A stretch of DNA of 13,216 nt from DAHUYF01 sp035509275 (lineage in GTDB: Bacteria; Pseudomonadota; Alphaproteobacteria; ATCC43930; CGMCC-115725): assembly GCA_035509275.1 (NCBI GenBank), contig DATJLU010000002.1, positions 1 to 13,216 on the forward strand, read 5' to 3'. Shown here one piece after another: positions 12,885 to 13,216 of the stretch. The translations under genes were made by a program, and so were the position numbers. Each line of letters starts with the position of its first letter. Positions within the stretch are counted from its first letter, which is position 1. Under the pieces are notes generated by a model. It was not told the DNA's origin. It ran no database searches and worked only from the letters and a program-made list of their open reading frames with translations.

Positions 12885-13216
12885 TCAGGCAACGAGGTCG
12901 AAGTAGTCGTTGACCGAGCGCAAGAGCGCGCCGGCGACGACCTGGCGATAGTTGGGGTTGCGCAGATCGCGCTCTTCGTCGGGATTGGAAAGACAACCGG
13001 TCTCGACCAGCGCCGACGGGATATCCGGCGCCTTCAACACGACGAAGGCGGCCGAGCGATGCGTGTGGTTGAGCAGCCTCACGTGATGGCCGAGCTCGAC
13101 GACGAGCTGCTGCGCTAGTTGCAGCGAGAGGTTATTGGTTTGGCGGCGCGCGAGGTCGAAGAGGATTTCGTTCACTTCGGGGTCGGCGGTATATTTGACG
13201 CCGGCGACACGATCGG
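12885..13216 (-). CDS. N-acetylmuramoyl-L-alanine amidase, C-terminal part (cut by window edge)
   Basis: 110 C-terminal residues; the gene continues past the right edge. The frame reads DRVAGVKYTADPEVNEILFD, then LARRQTNNLSLQLAQQL, a histidine-bearing NHTHRSAAFVVLKAPDIP, and ALVETGCLSNPDEERDL, the hallmark end of the Amidase_3 zinc-dependent fold. The Glu of ALVETG is the conserved catalytic Glu. Such enzymes cleave the MurNAc-L-Ala bond of peptidoglycan in the periplasm during cell separation and are normally exported with an AMIN domain in front, which would lie outside. The in-frame GTG at 13173-13175 is internal, not the start. Transcription ends at the terminator at 12692-12723. The name amiC would be plausible but cannot be fixed from this part. 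Confidence 0.9.
   Translation of the reverse strand, partial: DRVAGVKYTADPEVNEILFDLARRQTNNLSLQLAQQLVVELGHHVRLLNHTHRSAAFVVLKAPDIPSALVETGCLSNPDEERDLRNPNYRQVVAGALLRSVNDYFDLVA

Noticed and set aside
13173..13175. GTG as the start of a short amidase-like gene
   Set aside because: The frame stays open to the window edge and the upstream residues continue the amidase fold, so the GTG is an internal Val codon.
1..13216. CRISPR array, rRNA genes or complete insertion sequence
   Set aside because: No regularly spaced repeats, rRNA-like sequence or transposase with terminal inverted repeats was found by eye on either strand.

Overview
The window is GC-rich, with strong G/C bias at third codon positions. 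A cell-wall amidase, a GYD-domain protein and the style of its small exported proteins suggest an alphaproteobacterium, perhaps in or near the Hyphomicrobiales or Rhodospirillales. This is inferred from gene style; no marker gene fixes the taxon.

Left part (1-2518): this looks like the integrase-bearing end of an integrative element. About 1 kb at the far left holds no convincing complete gene, only gene-like fragments, a long palindrome and a short tandem repeat. Then come a small helix-turn-helix (excisionase/AlpA-like) gene and a tyrosine recombinase that overlap by 232 bp in different frames. About 140 bp after the integrase is the 3' half of a tRNA-Thr (anticodon GGT) with an encoded CCA end. 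This is best read as the attachment site where the element joins the chromosome; the intact tRNA copy should lie left of the window. A 13-bp direct repeat between integrase and tRNA fragment could be an integrase arm-site pair.

Centre (2519-6197): a small secreted protein on the minus strand diverges from a two-gene plus-strand operon. A near-perfect CRP-type palindrome (TGTGA-N6-TCACA) lies between them. The operon encodes a phytoene-desaturase-like FAD enzyme and a CrtC/AttH (carotenoid 1,2-hydratase, lipocalin-like) protein, so it probably desaturates and then hydrates or cyclises a polyprenoid or other hydrophobic substrate.

A giant convergent gene (6195-11576, minus) encodes a 1793-residue signalling protein: kinase-like domain, STAND-type ATPase, helical repeats, GAF domain, class III nucleotide cyclase. 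Its kinase catalytic Asp and DFG motif are both replaced, suggesting a pseudokinase. Its cyclase keeps the metal and transition-state residues but has Ser at the usual purine-specifying Lys. It ends 7 bp from the hydratase-like gene, and both stop codons lie in one short palindrome.

Right part (11577-13216): a GYD-domain protein (plus), a small cysteine-rich lipoprotein (minus) with a plausible promoter, a strong intrinsic terminator for minus-strand transcription, and the C-terminal part of an N-acetylmuramoyl-L-alanine amidase running off the right edge.

The most attractive hypothesis is a regulatory circuit: a multidomain sensor makes a cyclic nucleotide, a CRP-family regulator binds the site at 3176-3191, and the secreted protein and/or the desaturase/hydratase operon respond. 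The parts are visible in the sequence; the wiring is inference.
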